From the NCBI RefSeq assembly GCF_032118995.1, contig NC_092665.1, positions 8,055,501-8,119,500 on the forward strand: a stretch of DNA of 64,000 nucleotides. Reading direction: 5' to 3'. The position numbers were made by a program, and so were the translations under genes. The DNA is from Asterias amurensis. Taxonomy: Eukaryota > Echinodermata > Asteroidea > Forcipulatida > Asteriidae. Of this stretch, positions 47,801 to 57,638 are shown piece by piece (position 1 is the stretch's first letter; each line of letters starts with the position of its first letter). The notes below the pieces were generated by a model, which saw only the letters and a program-made list of their open reading frames with translations, did no database searches and was not told where the DNA came from.

Positions 47801-50800
47801 ATATTATTAATAGTATCAAACGCTGCCGAATACGCTGCATTACTAAAATGGCCTCCTGACCCTTGTCAACAGCCAGTAGGAGATCATTATAGACTTTCAG
47901 CAGTGCAGTCTGAAACGTTTGTATAAAGCTGACTGTGTACTCGGAAACAAGCAATTTTCCTCAAGATACATTCGAAGCTGGTTTGAAACAATACGTTCCA
48001 TAATTTTTGCAACGAACAACAGGTTTGCAATTGGACGATAGTTTTTCAGTTCGTTACGATCCAGACTAGGTTTCTTTAATACAGGTCTAACATGTGATAT
48101 TTTAAAAGCCTTTGGAACAATACCAATAGTTAGTGATTGGTTGACAAGTTTAGTGATAAATGGAACAAGTTCGTTGATGCATTCCTTGAGTAGAGTGGTG
48201 GGTATCGGGTCAAGCCTGCAGGACTTGGGAGGACTCTCTAGGAGAGTTTTACGGACTTCATCCTCTGATACCGGATCAAAGTCAATGAACGAAGAGTTGC
48301 ATGATGACAGGTTATCCGTAGGAAGAGGATATCCTCCTAATCAAGACACAATACCTTGAACTTTCTTGAGAAAGAATTGTCCAAAGTCATCAGCCAACTG
48401 TTGATCGGATTCAATGTCAGGGAGGGCTTGATGTGATGTTGGTGCAGTGAGTTTATTTATGAACGGGAACAGCTGTTTAGTGTTACTTTGCTCTATCTTT
48501 GAGGTGAAGTAATGAGACTTGGATTTCATCAGGAGCTGGTTATAGGAGTTACATTGTTGCTCATAAAGTTGCCTGTCTATCTTAAGGTGAGACTTCATAA
48601 ACTAACGTTCAGCACAACGTCGTTTACGTTTTGCCTCTCTCACATCGGCGTTGAACCAAGGAGCACAAGGTCGAGTGAAGACAGTTACACATTGCTCTGG
48701 TGCATGTTTGTCTAGCAGCTCACACAAAACATTGTTAAACATCTCCGCTAGATGTGAGGGGTCTTAGACAGACAGTGGAGAAGGCCAGAGTTTAAGATGT
48801 CTCTCCTGAAGAGATCTCAGTTGATCTCAGAGATCATGCGGTATTTGATGAGTTGTTTCATAGCTTTCGGTCGCTTAAAGTTCAGTGATATCAGAACAGC
48901 TTTGTGGTCAGAAGGAAGTCCTGACTTCAGATCAACGCATGATACTAGATTGTTAGCCTTCTCAGTGATAACAAGATCCAGTATGTGTCCAGCTTGATGA
49001 GTAGATGAAGATACAAATTGGTGTAAACCAGCAGCATCCAGCATGTTCAGAAAGACCTTGGATTCTTTGTTGTTGGGATCGTCAACATGAATGTTGAAAT
49101 CTCCTACCAAGAAAGCGGTTTGCGGCCGTCCGAGGCAGTGGTACATGTGTAGCTTTCACCAAAAATGGTAGCTGCCAACAAAAATGCAAATGATTGTTTA
49201 AAAAACAAATAATGGCAATATGGCTGATTTAAATGCTTTATTAATGGCGTGAGATGGAGTTGTAGATAATGTTGTTATACCTTGGCCACATGGTGTCTAT
49301 AACAAGATGCTTGAAATTATAGTATGTTTTAAAATGTTTTAACTATATAAGTTTATGGGGTTTAGTTGTTGCTAATTTCTTACTTAGAAATGCTCTAATT
49401 TACTTGACTTTGCTCTTATCTGATCTGATTAAATTGTAATGGATCTCGAGATTGAACCTCTGGCCCATGATGGAAGGGCAAAAGTCAACCTTTTCTCATG
49501 CGCAATATATATGAATCACTATGATTTGCACAATACTTTGCAATGCGGCAATTCATTGACCATCAGCAGACAGCACACACAGTCCTGAAAAAAATACATG
49601 CAATTGACATTGTTAACAATTGCTTTAGTATTAAAATAATGAAGACATAACTTGTTGTTTTACTAATCAGGTGCTGGCTTTCATGGTAATGAGTATTATA
49701 TCTGCTACTGCTGCAGGGGCTGGAGTCATTGTACACTCAATCTCTGCAGCTATTGGACCTCTGTTTAATCGTGGAGGATACTATGTAAGTCAAACAGATT
49801 TGTCTCTGTGGTAACGATTGTACAGTATGATGATTCTCTGCAATTTTTAAACTTGAAACCTTCTAACGTACAGTTACTCCTTTTTGCCAACAGATGTCCA
49901 GCGTTGCATGTGACTCAATAATAGCCCTGATTTCAATGGTGGAGCTTATTATTGCTATCATAGGTGCAAGTATGACATGTGGAGCACTCAGAAACAAGCA
50001 ATGTGTGGTATGTATTACACACTTAATATTATGGGGGAAAATACATTTATTGAGTGCAGAACATTTCTGTAAGCCTATAGTTTTACTAAATTAACATCAA
50101 TGGTGACAGACATACAAGCCAAAACAGGTGAAACATTTTTGATGTTTTGCTTCTGTCCTGAGAAGTGCTACATTAGACAAAGTTGAAACTACGTACATGT
50201 AGTTCACACCAACCACATTAGATAGTTCCTACCTACTTGAATAGTCAGCCACCTCAGTGTCATGCTGTGGCTCTCAGCAGCTTTAAAATAATGTCTGCTT
50301 TTATGGGCACATTCCTTCCTGCATAATGTTTCTTTCATGTTCTTCGTTCATTTTGCCTTTTTATACTACGGTAGCCGATAATGCAGTTTTATTGAACCAA
50401 TTTGGTGATGCGATAGAAAAACGCATGTTACATAGCTTAGGTATGGCACAGCGCATGACGCACAGCGCAGAGGGTAACATGAGTTTCGTTAACCAGTGTA
50501 TGTACATTACCTTGATTGCCCCACCGTTGGTCACTTTCAGCGCTATGTTTGATACAGCTCTGGGATTCGAGAGAACAGTGAATAATTGTTTTTATTTTAT
50601 CAACTCCTTGGCTTCTCATTAAAATATGCCTACTCCGTCGTAATAGCTGTTTGGAGATGAGACAATGCCTACTTGTTAGAAGAGGAATATGTTACCAAGG
50701 TATAAGAAAACAATTGTTGCACTCTTTGATGAGGTCAATGGGTTTTGTTCACCCTCAGGGGCAAATGGCACCCTCGGCTGCCTCTGATGCCATCTCCCCC

Positions 50801-51952
50801 TCATCAGGTGTACAAAACACCAAAGACCCTGACACAGCGTGCAATGATTGTATTATGCACCATGTCAAAGGGTTGCATAAAGGTTAACGGCAATGTGATG
50901 GTATTCTGTTATGGTAAGGAGTTGATTTCGTTGTGATAGGTTCAGTACCAAGCTGCTCCAATGCAAGTTGTTGGGATGAATTATCAACCTCAACCAATGT
51001 ACACCCAGCAGGTGCCTCAGCCTCAGTATACAGGTGGCCCACTTCAAGGTGTCCCACTTCAAGGTGTCCAAGGAGCTCAACAGGCAGGTATGTATGTACA
51101 ATGTGACCAGTCAAGAAAATGAGATTAACACTGGGTGATTTGGGTGGGTGAGATTGCCAATACTGGGTGATTTGGGGGGGTGAGATTGCCAATACTGGGT
51201 GGTTTGGGTGGGTGAGACAACACTGGGTGGTTTGTGTGGGTGAGATTGCCAACACTGGGTGGTTTGTGTGGGTGAGATTGCCAACACTGGGTGATCTGGG
51301 TGGGTGAGATTGCCAACACTGGGTGATTTGGGTGGGTGAGATTGCCAATACTGGGTGATTTGGGTGGGTGAGATTGCCAATACTTGGTGATAATTGGGTG
51401 GGTGAGATTGCCAATACTGGGTGATTTGTGTGGGTGAGATTGCCAATACTGGGTGATTTGGGTGGGTGAGATTGCCAACACTGGGTGATTTGTGTGGGTG
51501 AGATTGCCAATACTGGGTGATTTGGGTGGGTGAGATTGCCAATACTGGGTGATTTGGGTGGGTGAGATTGCCAATACTGGGTGATTTGGATGGGTGAGAT
51601 TGCCAATACTGGGTGATTTGGGTGGGTGAGATTGCCAATACTGGGTGATTTGGGTGGGTGAGATTGCCAATACTGGGTGATTTGGGTAGGTGAGATTGCC
51701 AACTGAGCGGAGATGTTGCAATTGATCTCAAATCTAAACAGGATTTCTTTACAACAAGCTTTGACATGTAGTGTGATACTGATATTTTGTTAGTTTCTGT
51801 TATACCTTATAAACAGTTATGTATGCCTCTCAATGAGGTGTTGTTTGTTCATTGTAGGTGCTTTTGGTGGAAGTCCTCTACCTGCTCAATACACAGCTGG
51901 AGGTGAAGAGAAACTCCCTATTGATCCACCACAGTACCAAACTCCCAATTGA
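41847..51952 (+). CDS. MS4A-like tetraspan membrane protein, 7 coding exons
   Basis: Exons: 41847-41912, 43201-43398, 45359-45418, 49671-49784, 49894-50007, 50940-51087, 51858-51952. GT-AG borders and phases agree; 264 aa. Four hydrophobic helices lie at about 48-70 (AMGIVQVVCGACCAVLGILL), 83-101, 109-133 and 151-175, with cytosolic ends, the layout of the MS4A/CD20 family. The pattern IRAMGIVQVVCG at helix 1 is typical of MS4A. The C-terminal tail is rich in Pro, Gln, Tyr and Gly and ends with PPQY (257-260), a PPxY motif that can bind WW domains of Nedd4-type ligases. A likely 5' UTR acceptor (TTTTTTCCAG) lies 22 bp before the ATG. MS4A proteins are modulators of ion flux or receptor signalling; the exact role here is unknown. 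The stop codon lies in a 28-bp minisatellite. Confidence 0.85.
42405..42499. repeat. Family G foldback fragment (one arm)
   Basis: Contains CTCGACTTCGTCTCGG and GGCCTCGGCGGGTTTAAACC, one arm plus loop of the element at 24842-25006. Confidence 0.7.
43785..44190 (-). mobile_element. tRNA-derived SINE, copy 4
   Basis: Reverse copy with ATAATAATAAAAGTCTTATA tail at left and the tRNA-like head at right. MS4A-like intron 2. Confidence 0.88.
44274..44926. mobile_element. Non-autonomous hAT-like element, copy 2
   Basis: Termini TAGGCCTGGGCGAAT and ATTCGCCCAGCACTA. Near-identical to 711-1214 over their shared length, plus a right part containing two GCGCCCTCTAGCGGC repeats. The flanks CTTACCAC and CTGACACT do not form a clean duplication. 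MS4A-like intron 2. Confidence 0.8.
45220..45339. mobile_element. Hairpin MITE adjacent to MS4A-like exon 3
   Basis: Arms TTTCCGTATGGCGCCACCAC and its inverse, extending through CTTTTTCA, around an AT-rich loop. It ends 19 bp before the exon 3 start, so its right arm lies at the branch-point and polypyrimidine region. Confidence 0.8.
45448..45837. mobile_element. TTAA-flanked MITE, family C
   Basis: TTAA borders with ends AAGGAACGTTACAGAATTGG and its inverse. It begins 29 bp after MS4A-like exon 3. Confidence 0.8.
46256..46353. repeat. Family G foldback fragment (one arm)
   Basis: Contains GTTTAAACCCGCCGTGGCCT and the loop ACCGAGACAAAGTCGAGGT. MS4A-like intron 3. Confidence 0.65.
46560..49150 (-). 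mobile_element. CR1/L2-group LINE, 5' truncated and decayed
   Basis: In order on the minus strand: endonuclease remnant at 49146-48820 (GDFNIHVDDPNN, then SDHKAVLISLNF); linker at 48600-48340; reverse transcriptase with VRPVLKKPSLDRNELKNYRP near 48090-48030 and the YADDTQLY catalytic box near 47600-47575; C-terminal segment at 47206-46772 (HITPILKHLHWLPI and YGDRAFSVAAPKLWNTLP). Frame changes between these segments show it is dead. The 3' end carries a short (ATT)n tail at about 46563-46576, as usual for this group. It occupies MS4A-like intron 3 in antisense orientation. Confidence 0.85.
51127..51705. repeat. 31-bp minisatellite in the last MS4A-like intron
   Basis: About 18 units of TTGGGTGGGTGAGATTGCCA plus ATACTGGGTGA. 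G-rich on the coding strand. The minus-strand open frames of up to 272 codons are artefacts of the repeat. Confidence 0.9.
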
Positions 51953-52882
51953 TCCACCACAGTACCAAACTCCCAATTGATCCACCACAGTACCAAACTC
52001 CCTATTGATCCACCACAGTACCAAACTCCCATATGATCCACCACAGTACCAAACTCCCTATTGATCCACCACAGTACCAAACTCCCATATGATCCACCAC
52101 AGTACCAAACTCCCTATTGATCCACCACAGTACCAAACTCCCATATGATCCACCACAGTACCAAACTCCCTATTGATCCACCACAGTACCAAACTCGCAA
52201 TTGATCCACCACAGTACCAAACTCCCTATTGATCAACCACGGACGATGCCCCCAAACTCCCTATTGATCCACCACAGTACCAAACTCGCAATTGATCCAC
52301 CACAGTACCAAACTCCCTATTGATCAACCACGGACGATGCCCCCAAACTCCCTATTGATCCACCGCAGTACCAAACTCCCTATTGATCCACCACAGTACC
52401 AAACTCCCTATTGATCCACCACAGTACCAAACTCCCATATGATCCACCACAGTACCAAACTCCCTATTGATCCACCACAGTACCAAACTCCCATATGATC
52501 CACCACAGTACCAAACTCCCTATTGATCCACCACAGTACCAAACTCCCTATTGATCCACCACAGTACCAAACTCCCTATTGATCCACCACAGTACCAAAC
52601 TCGCAATTGATCCACCACAGTACCAAACTCCCTATTGATCCACCACAGTACCAAACTCCCTATTGATCCACCACAGTACCAAACTCCCTATTGATCAACC
52701 ACGGACGATGCCCCCAAACTCCCTATTGATCCACCACAGTACCAAACTCACTATTGATCCACCGCAGTACCAAACTCCCTATTGATCCACCACAGTACCA
52801 AACTCACTATTGATCCACCACGGTACCAAACTCCCTATTGATCCACAACAGTACCAAACTCCCAATTGATCCACCACAGTAC
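51911..52882. repeat. 28-bp minisatellite containing the MS4A-like stop codon
   Basis: More than 30 units of AAACTCCCTATTGATCCACC plus ACAGTACC, with a few larger units bearing ACGGACGATGCCCCC. The first unit is read as coding sequence (KLPIDPPQY). Because 28 is not a multiple of three, the second unit is read in another frame and supplies TGA at 51950-51952. The rest would be 3' UTR. Confidence 0.92.
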
Positions 52883-52889
52883 AAACCTC

Positions 52890-52978
52890 GGTGATCCCCA
52901 GAGCGTTCTATTTTCCCTCGGCTTCGCCTCGGGAAAATAGAACGCTCCGGGGGCAAATAGAACGCTCCGGGGATCACC
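52890..52978. mobile_element. Hairpin element with one duplicated arm
   Basis: GTGATCCCCAGAGCGTTCTA pairs with its inverse at the right end. The right arm carries the word AATAGAACGCTCC twice. It resembles the 87-bp micro-element in having a doubled inner part. It follows directly after the 28-bp array. Confidence 0.6.
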
Positions 52979-53365
52979 TCGGGAGTCATAGTTTTAACCA
53001 TAGCACTCGAAGCAGTCAATATTTGTATACTATATTGGATTGATCCGAGCACAAACCGATCCCAAGTTGTGGTATTTCCCTGAACAGTCCTTATAAGGAC
53101 TTGATCATCATCTCTTTACCCTGTATGCTGCATGTTAAACCATATAACCTTTCTAGTAATTTCATTTTTATCTTATTCTCATGTTATTGCTGTTTATTTG
53201 GCAGGAATTGTTCTTGTCTTTTTTAAATACTTAATATTGTACATTGTTATGAACAGAAAAACTGAAATACTGTCAAAAATAAGGAAATAACATGTGAAGA
53301 TGTCCCATGAAACCCATGTTTCTTGAAAGCCAAATATGAACATGCTCAAACAAAACATAAAAACG

Positions 53366-53785
53366 TGGAAGTGTCATGGCCGAGCGGTTAAGAGCACCGA
53401 ATTCAAACTGGTGTTTCTGATCAGCAGAGTGTGGGTTCAAATCCCCAGCGGTGACACTTGTGTCCTTAAGCAAAACACTTAACCATTGCTTTGTCCTTCG
53501 GATGGGACGTAAAGCCGTTGCTCCCATGTGTTGTGTAACGCATGTAAAAGAACCCAGTGCACTGATCGAAAACAGAACGGGTTCGCCCCGGTGTTCCTGG
53601 CTGTGGCTGTTGTATGCGCTGTAGCATCTTGTAAACCCTTACAAGGTGCTAAATAATTGGGTCTCAGAATCCATCACTGCAATAACCTATCTTTCTGAAA
53701 GTTTGTATTTACTCAGCAGTGTGAGTACCTCGTTTGGTAGATACGAGCGCTACATAAGACTTTGATATTATTATTATTATAATTA
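53366..53785 (+). mobile_element. tRNA-derived SINE, copy 5
   Basis: Full-length copy: head AGTGTCATGGCCGAGCGGTT; B box GTGGGTTCAAATCCC; tail GCGCTACATAAGACTTTGAT then (TTA)n. Confidence 0.9.
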
Positions 53786-54966
53786 CTAAATAAACAGAGT
53801 ATGTCTATCAAAAAGCAATCCTGGTTCATCACAGTCAAAGAGAGTTATCATGAGTGAACTTAATATGGCGTATCTTGTCAGGAAATGAAGCAGGAACTTG
53901 ACCCAAACCTCATTTTAACCTTCTCTGCTTTTTTGAAAATGGATCATTAATAGACCGATTGCGCTACCAATGTTTACATGTGACCTATCAAGGGTATAGA
54001 AAAACACAGCTACACAGTAATGACATGGGAACACTCGTACCGATGGACCATAATTTGCTGTATTTTCAATGAATAACACTTACAACTAAAAACGGTTGAA
54101 TATTTGTGACATTGATTTAAATCACATTTGCTGTTTGGTCATGTTGGTGTTCCCAGTATTCTACTGCAAAAGAGGTTTCTTTTGAGAGTATGGTTAGACA
54201 ACGTAAATTACTGATGTTTCACCGAGCTCACACACCGTGGATTTTGCGTTGTGCAAGGCGTGAAGTTGGGCTGTGATAAGGGAGATCGCGAAATTGTCCT
54301 GCTCATAGCTGACAACTACCCATTCTATCGTATATTTTGAGGGTGAAAAAATAGGGATTTGCAGCTTCTTAATGAGATTTTCATTGAAAATATTGGCAAT
54401 GCAAAAGCACACTTTCCGTGCATGAACATGATGACAAAATTCTCTTGGAATTTCCTATTTGGTGGAACTGTGTTTACATTAATGGCATTGTTCAGCCACC
54501 GGTAAGGTCTCATGTTTACAACTCCGGAATATTCTACAGTGATTACGAGAATTTAGTTTTTTTTTGAGCCAAAAATTTCAACAGTAATCTTGCCTTTATA
54601 ATGCACGTTTATATGCAGTACGCCTTGTTTGTTTACATCCAATACCCACTATAGGTTACTTTGCTTTGTAAAATCAGATTACCGGCTAAGACTCCACTCA
54701 ATTGTTATGCTAAGTAAACAATAGCTAAATATTAGTCACAAGCAATGTACATGTCATGAAATTTTTGCCAGTAACATGTGTAAAATAAGCAAGCTATTTT
54801 TGTGCTTAAGCAAATTTTTTGCTCAAGCAGCTCTATGAAATTGGGCCCAGCTTATATTGTTGGATTGTACATGTATGACGCTTTTTATTGGAAACTAAAG
54901 AGAATGTGAAACTTAGTCTCTGTGCTTTGTTTTAATATTTTGTTATAATGTTGCGAATGTGGTTCC
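53786..54966. other. Intergenic between MS4A-like and DCAF17
   Basis: Mostly unassigned AT-rich sequence. A fragment of the TGGGCCCAATTTCATAG family is at about 54655-54850. No gene recognised. Confidence 0.4.
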
Positions 54967-55331
54967 TTAAAGCCATTGGACACTTTCGGTTCAGAAAAAA
55001 AAAAAAAAGTTCACAGATTTACAAATAACTTACAGGGTTTACAGAAGGCAATGGTGAAAGACTTCTCCTGAAATATTATTCCATGAAATGCTTTACTTTT
55101 TGAGAAAACGGCAAAACTATATAAATTCTCGTTAACGAGAATTACAGATTTATTTTAAACACATGTCATGGCACGGCGGAAACAAGGGTGGGTTTTTCCA
55201 TTGTTTTCTCCCGACTCGGATGACCGATTGAGCCTAAATTTTCACAGGTTTGTTATTTGATATAGAAGTTGCAGTACACAAAGTGTGGGCCTTGGACAAC
55301 ACTGTTTACCGAAAGGGTCCAACGGCTTTAA
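54967..55331. mobile_element. TTAA-flanked MITE, family B, copy 2
   Basis: TTAA borders. Ends AAGCCATTGGACACTTTCGG and the inverse CCGAAAGGGTCCAACGGCTT. Central palindrome TTCTCGTTAACGAGAA. Confidence 0.85.
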
Positions 55332-56329
55332 CTTAAACGCAACTCTTGTACATACATAATGATAATAAAATACTAATAAAATTAGCATGTTTTCGTATCA
55401 GGTCAAGTTATTGTGAGTCAAGTTAATTCTGTGAATCTAGAATATGTATTATTTTCTTGTCACAATCTTACAGACCTACATGAACACTATATAGCCCCTT
55501 TGTTAATTCCTTCCTTAATTCAGTATTCAAGGATAAATTTGGTTTCCCTTTGATTCAGAGACACTGTAAAAACCATTTTGTAAGTTTTGATTTCTTGTAG
55601 GTTCATTGCTTGTTTTGCTTGTCCAGCTGAATGAACCCCTGCCTTTTTAGGAGTCGAGATATGGTGTCATCTTGACACATGTAGGCGAATGTGCTGAACT
55701 TGACCCAACCTAACTGGATTCTTCTCTTACTTTCCCTCCCCAGAGTCCTTGTTAAAGGTGATCTTTCCTGGTGATCTTTCCTATACATGTACACACATGT
55801 ATATGAAATGCTCTACCATTACTACTGTATCAAATCATTTCCCTGAACTGACTGTTTTGAAGTTAATATTTTTGCCACTAATCATAACCTTTGTGATAAG
55901 AGTGGTCAAGATCGCTAATCATTCAGGAATAAGATTGGACAGATGTTGAAATTCTTGGAGAATTGCCTGCGAATCTGGGTTCCCCTTAACCAGACCCAGA
56001 ACCTCCTTCATATCTGGTGAATTACAGACTCTACCTATCACCAGAAAGACATCTACAGGTTTGGACTCGAGGTGAACTAATAATTTCTACTTTAGTGACT
56101 GATTTACTACATGTACATGTACCTCATTCAAGAAATTAAGGCTCAAGTAGGTTTGAGACATCTATTAAAAATATTAAAAATATTGATAACACTACACAGG
56201 AATCCTGTCTTTTACAGTTCATGAGTAAGCAAAAAGGTGATGTTGCTGGAGGCAAAAGTTCTGTAGAGTAACTCCCTCGGACATTTGCCTGCTACCAAAA
56301 CAAATGACAGATGGGACTTAAGTAACAAG

Positions 56330-56625
56330 GAAGTGGACACTAAAACATTGTGAGATCTCTGAAGTAACATGTTTTTGAGAACAAAGTTATTTTGCACGTA
56401 TTTGAATTTGAGATCTCAGAATTAGCCTTTGAGGTCTCGAAATCAAGCATCTGAAAGCACACAACTTCATGTGACAAGGGTGCTTTTTCTTTAATTATCT
56501 CGCAACTCCGACGACCGATTGACCTCAAATTTTCACAGTTTTGTTATTTTTATGCCTATGTTGAGATACACTAGGTGAGAAGACTGGTCTTTGACAATTA
56601 CCAACAGTGTCCAGTTTCTTTACTA
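56330..56625. mobile_element. Family A MITE, diverged
   Basis: Shows GTGGACACTAAAACATTGTG at left and CCAACAGTGTCCAGTTTCTT at right, with the central GAGGTCTCGAAATCAAGC. Confidence 0.7.
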
Positions 56626-57486
56626 CCCAAAAGAGACAATTAAGACGTCATACAATGAAAGACAATGGGGGTCAATTACACTCCAAAAATATTTTTTAAT
56701 GAACTATGTTAAATCTGTTCCCACATAATAAATACACTGTTAATCAGCTGTATATAGTCTTGATTAATGAAACATTTGTAATTGAATGAGCTGAATTTGT
56801 CCTTGTCTGCTACAGGACACAGCCCGTTAAAGTTGTTAAGCAGGAAATACCACTTGCAAATTTCTTTGCTAGTCACAACAATGTAAAGAGAATGTTATTT
56901 TGGCTGGTTGTCTGTTTCTGCTAAGCAATACTTGTCTGTGCTTAGCAAGTTTTGAGCTTACAGGCTTTATGGATTTGGGCTCCGTTAACAAGCTTGATCA
57001 GACCAAACTCTTTGCAGCAGTAGAGCCGATGCACTGGAATCAAGTCCTAAGTATGGAAGGTTATTCAGCTCAAAGGATGCCAAGTAACAGTCTAGTTAAA
57101 AGTTGTATACTGGACATGCTGGACCTGCCATTTCCTCGGTCAGGAGCAATCCTCAGATTGCTTATTGAAAGCATATTAAAAGCATTTCATAATTCCACAT
57201 CAGCCAAATCATTAAAAGGAATGTGGTACCGGTAATCACTCTTAAAAGTTAAGTGATTAATATGTCTTGAGAATCATTTAACTTTGAAGGAATGTTGTTG
57301 TTGTGTACACGTACATCAGTTTTTATCTATCCCCCCCCCCATAATTTGAATCTGAGAAGCCCTACTGACAGTATCGTTTCTGAGCTGAGATAGTGTATTC
57401 CAATACTGATTATTCTTTCCGCTTGGACTTAACGCTCCAGAGTTTTTGCCAATATCCCAAAACCAAAGATATTTTCACAGTGTAGT

Positions 57487-57492
57487 TTTATT
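57487..57492 (-). promoter_or_regulatory. Candidate polyadenylation signal of DCAF17
   Basis: TTTATT on the plus strand reads AATAAA for the leftward gene, about 147 nt past its stop codon. It lies within dispersed repeat K. Confidence 0.4.
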
Positions 57493-57638
57493 GCATTTTA
57501 TTAGATCAAAACAATCAAATAGTTAAAAAAAAAAGGGCTTTGGTTTTCTTTGGCATACTGATAAAATCTTGGACACCAGTTTCGTTACTAGGAACCCACT
57601 ACATGTAAATACATGCCTTCTCTGCGGTTCAAGGTAAT

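Larger units (their letters stand above)
55332..57600. other. Intergenic, no gene recognised
   Basis: Contains a diverged family A MITE (56330-56625), an arm fragment of the TGGGCCCAA family (56880-56985) and dispersed repeat K (57340-57525). Open frames at 56900-57235 (+) and elsewhere have no recognisable relatives. Confidence 0.4.

Noticed and set aside
50326-50622. 98-codon plus-strand frame in MS4A-like intron 5
   Set aside because: Joining it would break the phase between exons 5 and 6, which already connect correctly; no resemblance to MS4A tails.
50884-51702. Overlapping minus-strand frames of 198-272 codons
   Set aside because: They lie in the 31-bp minisatellite of an MS4A-like intron and partly overlap real exon 6 in antisense.
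56900-57235. 111-codon plus-strand open frame
   Set aside because: Begins within a TGGGCCCAA-family fragment and shows no resemblance to a known protein; antisense to the DCAF17 downstream region.
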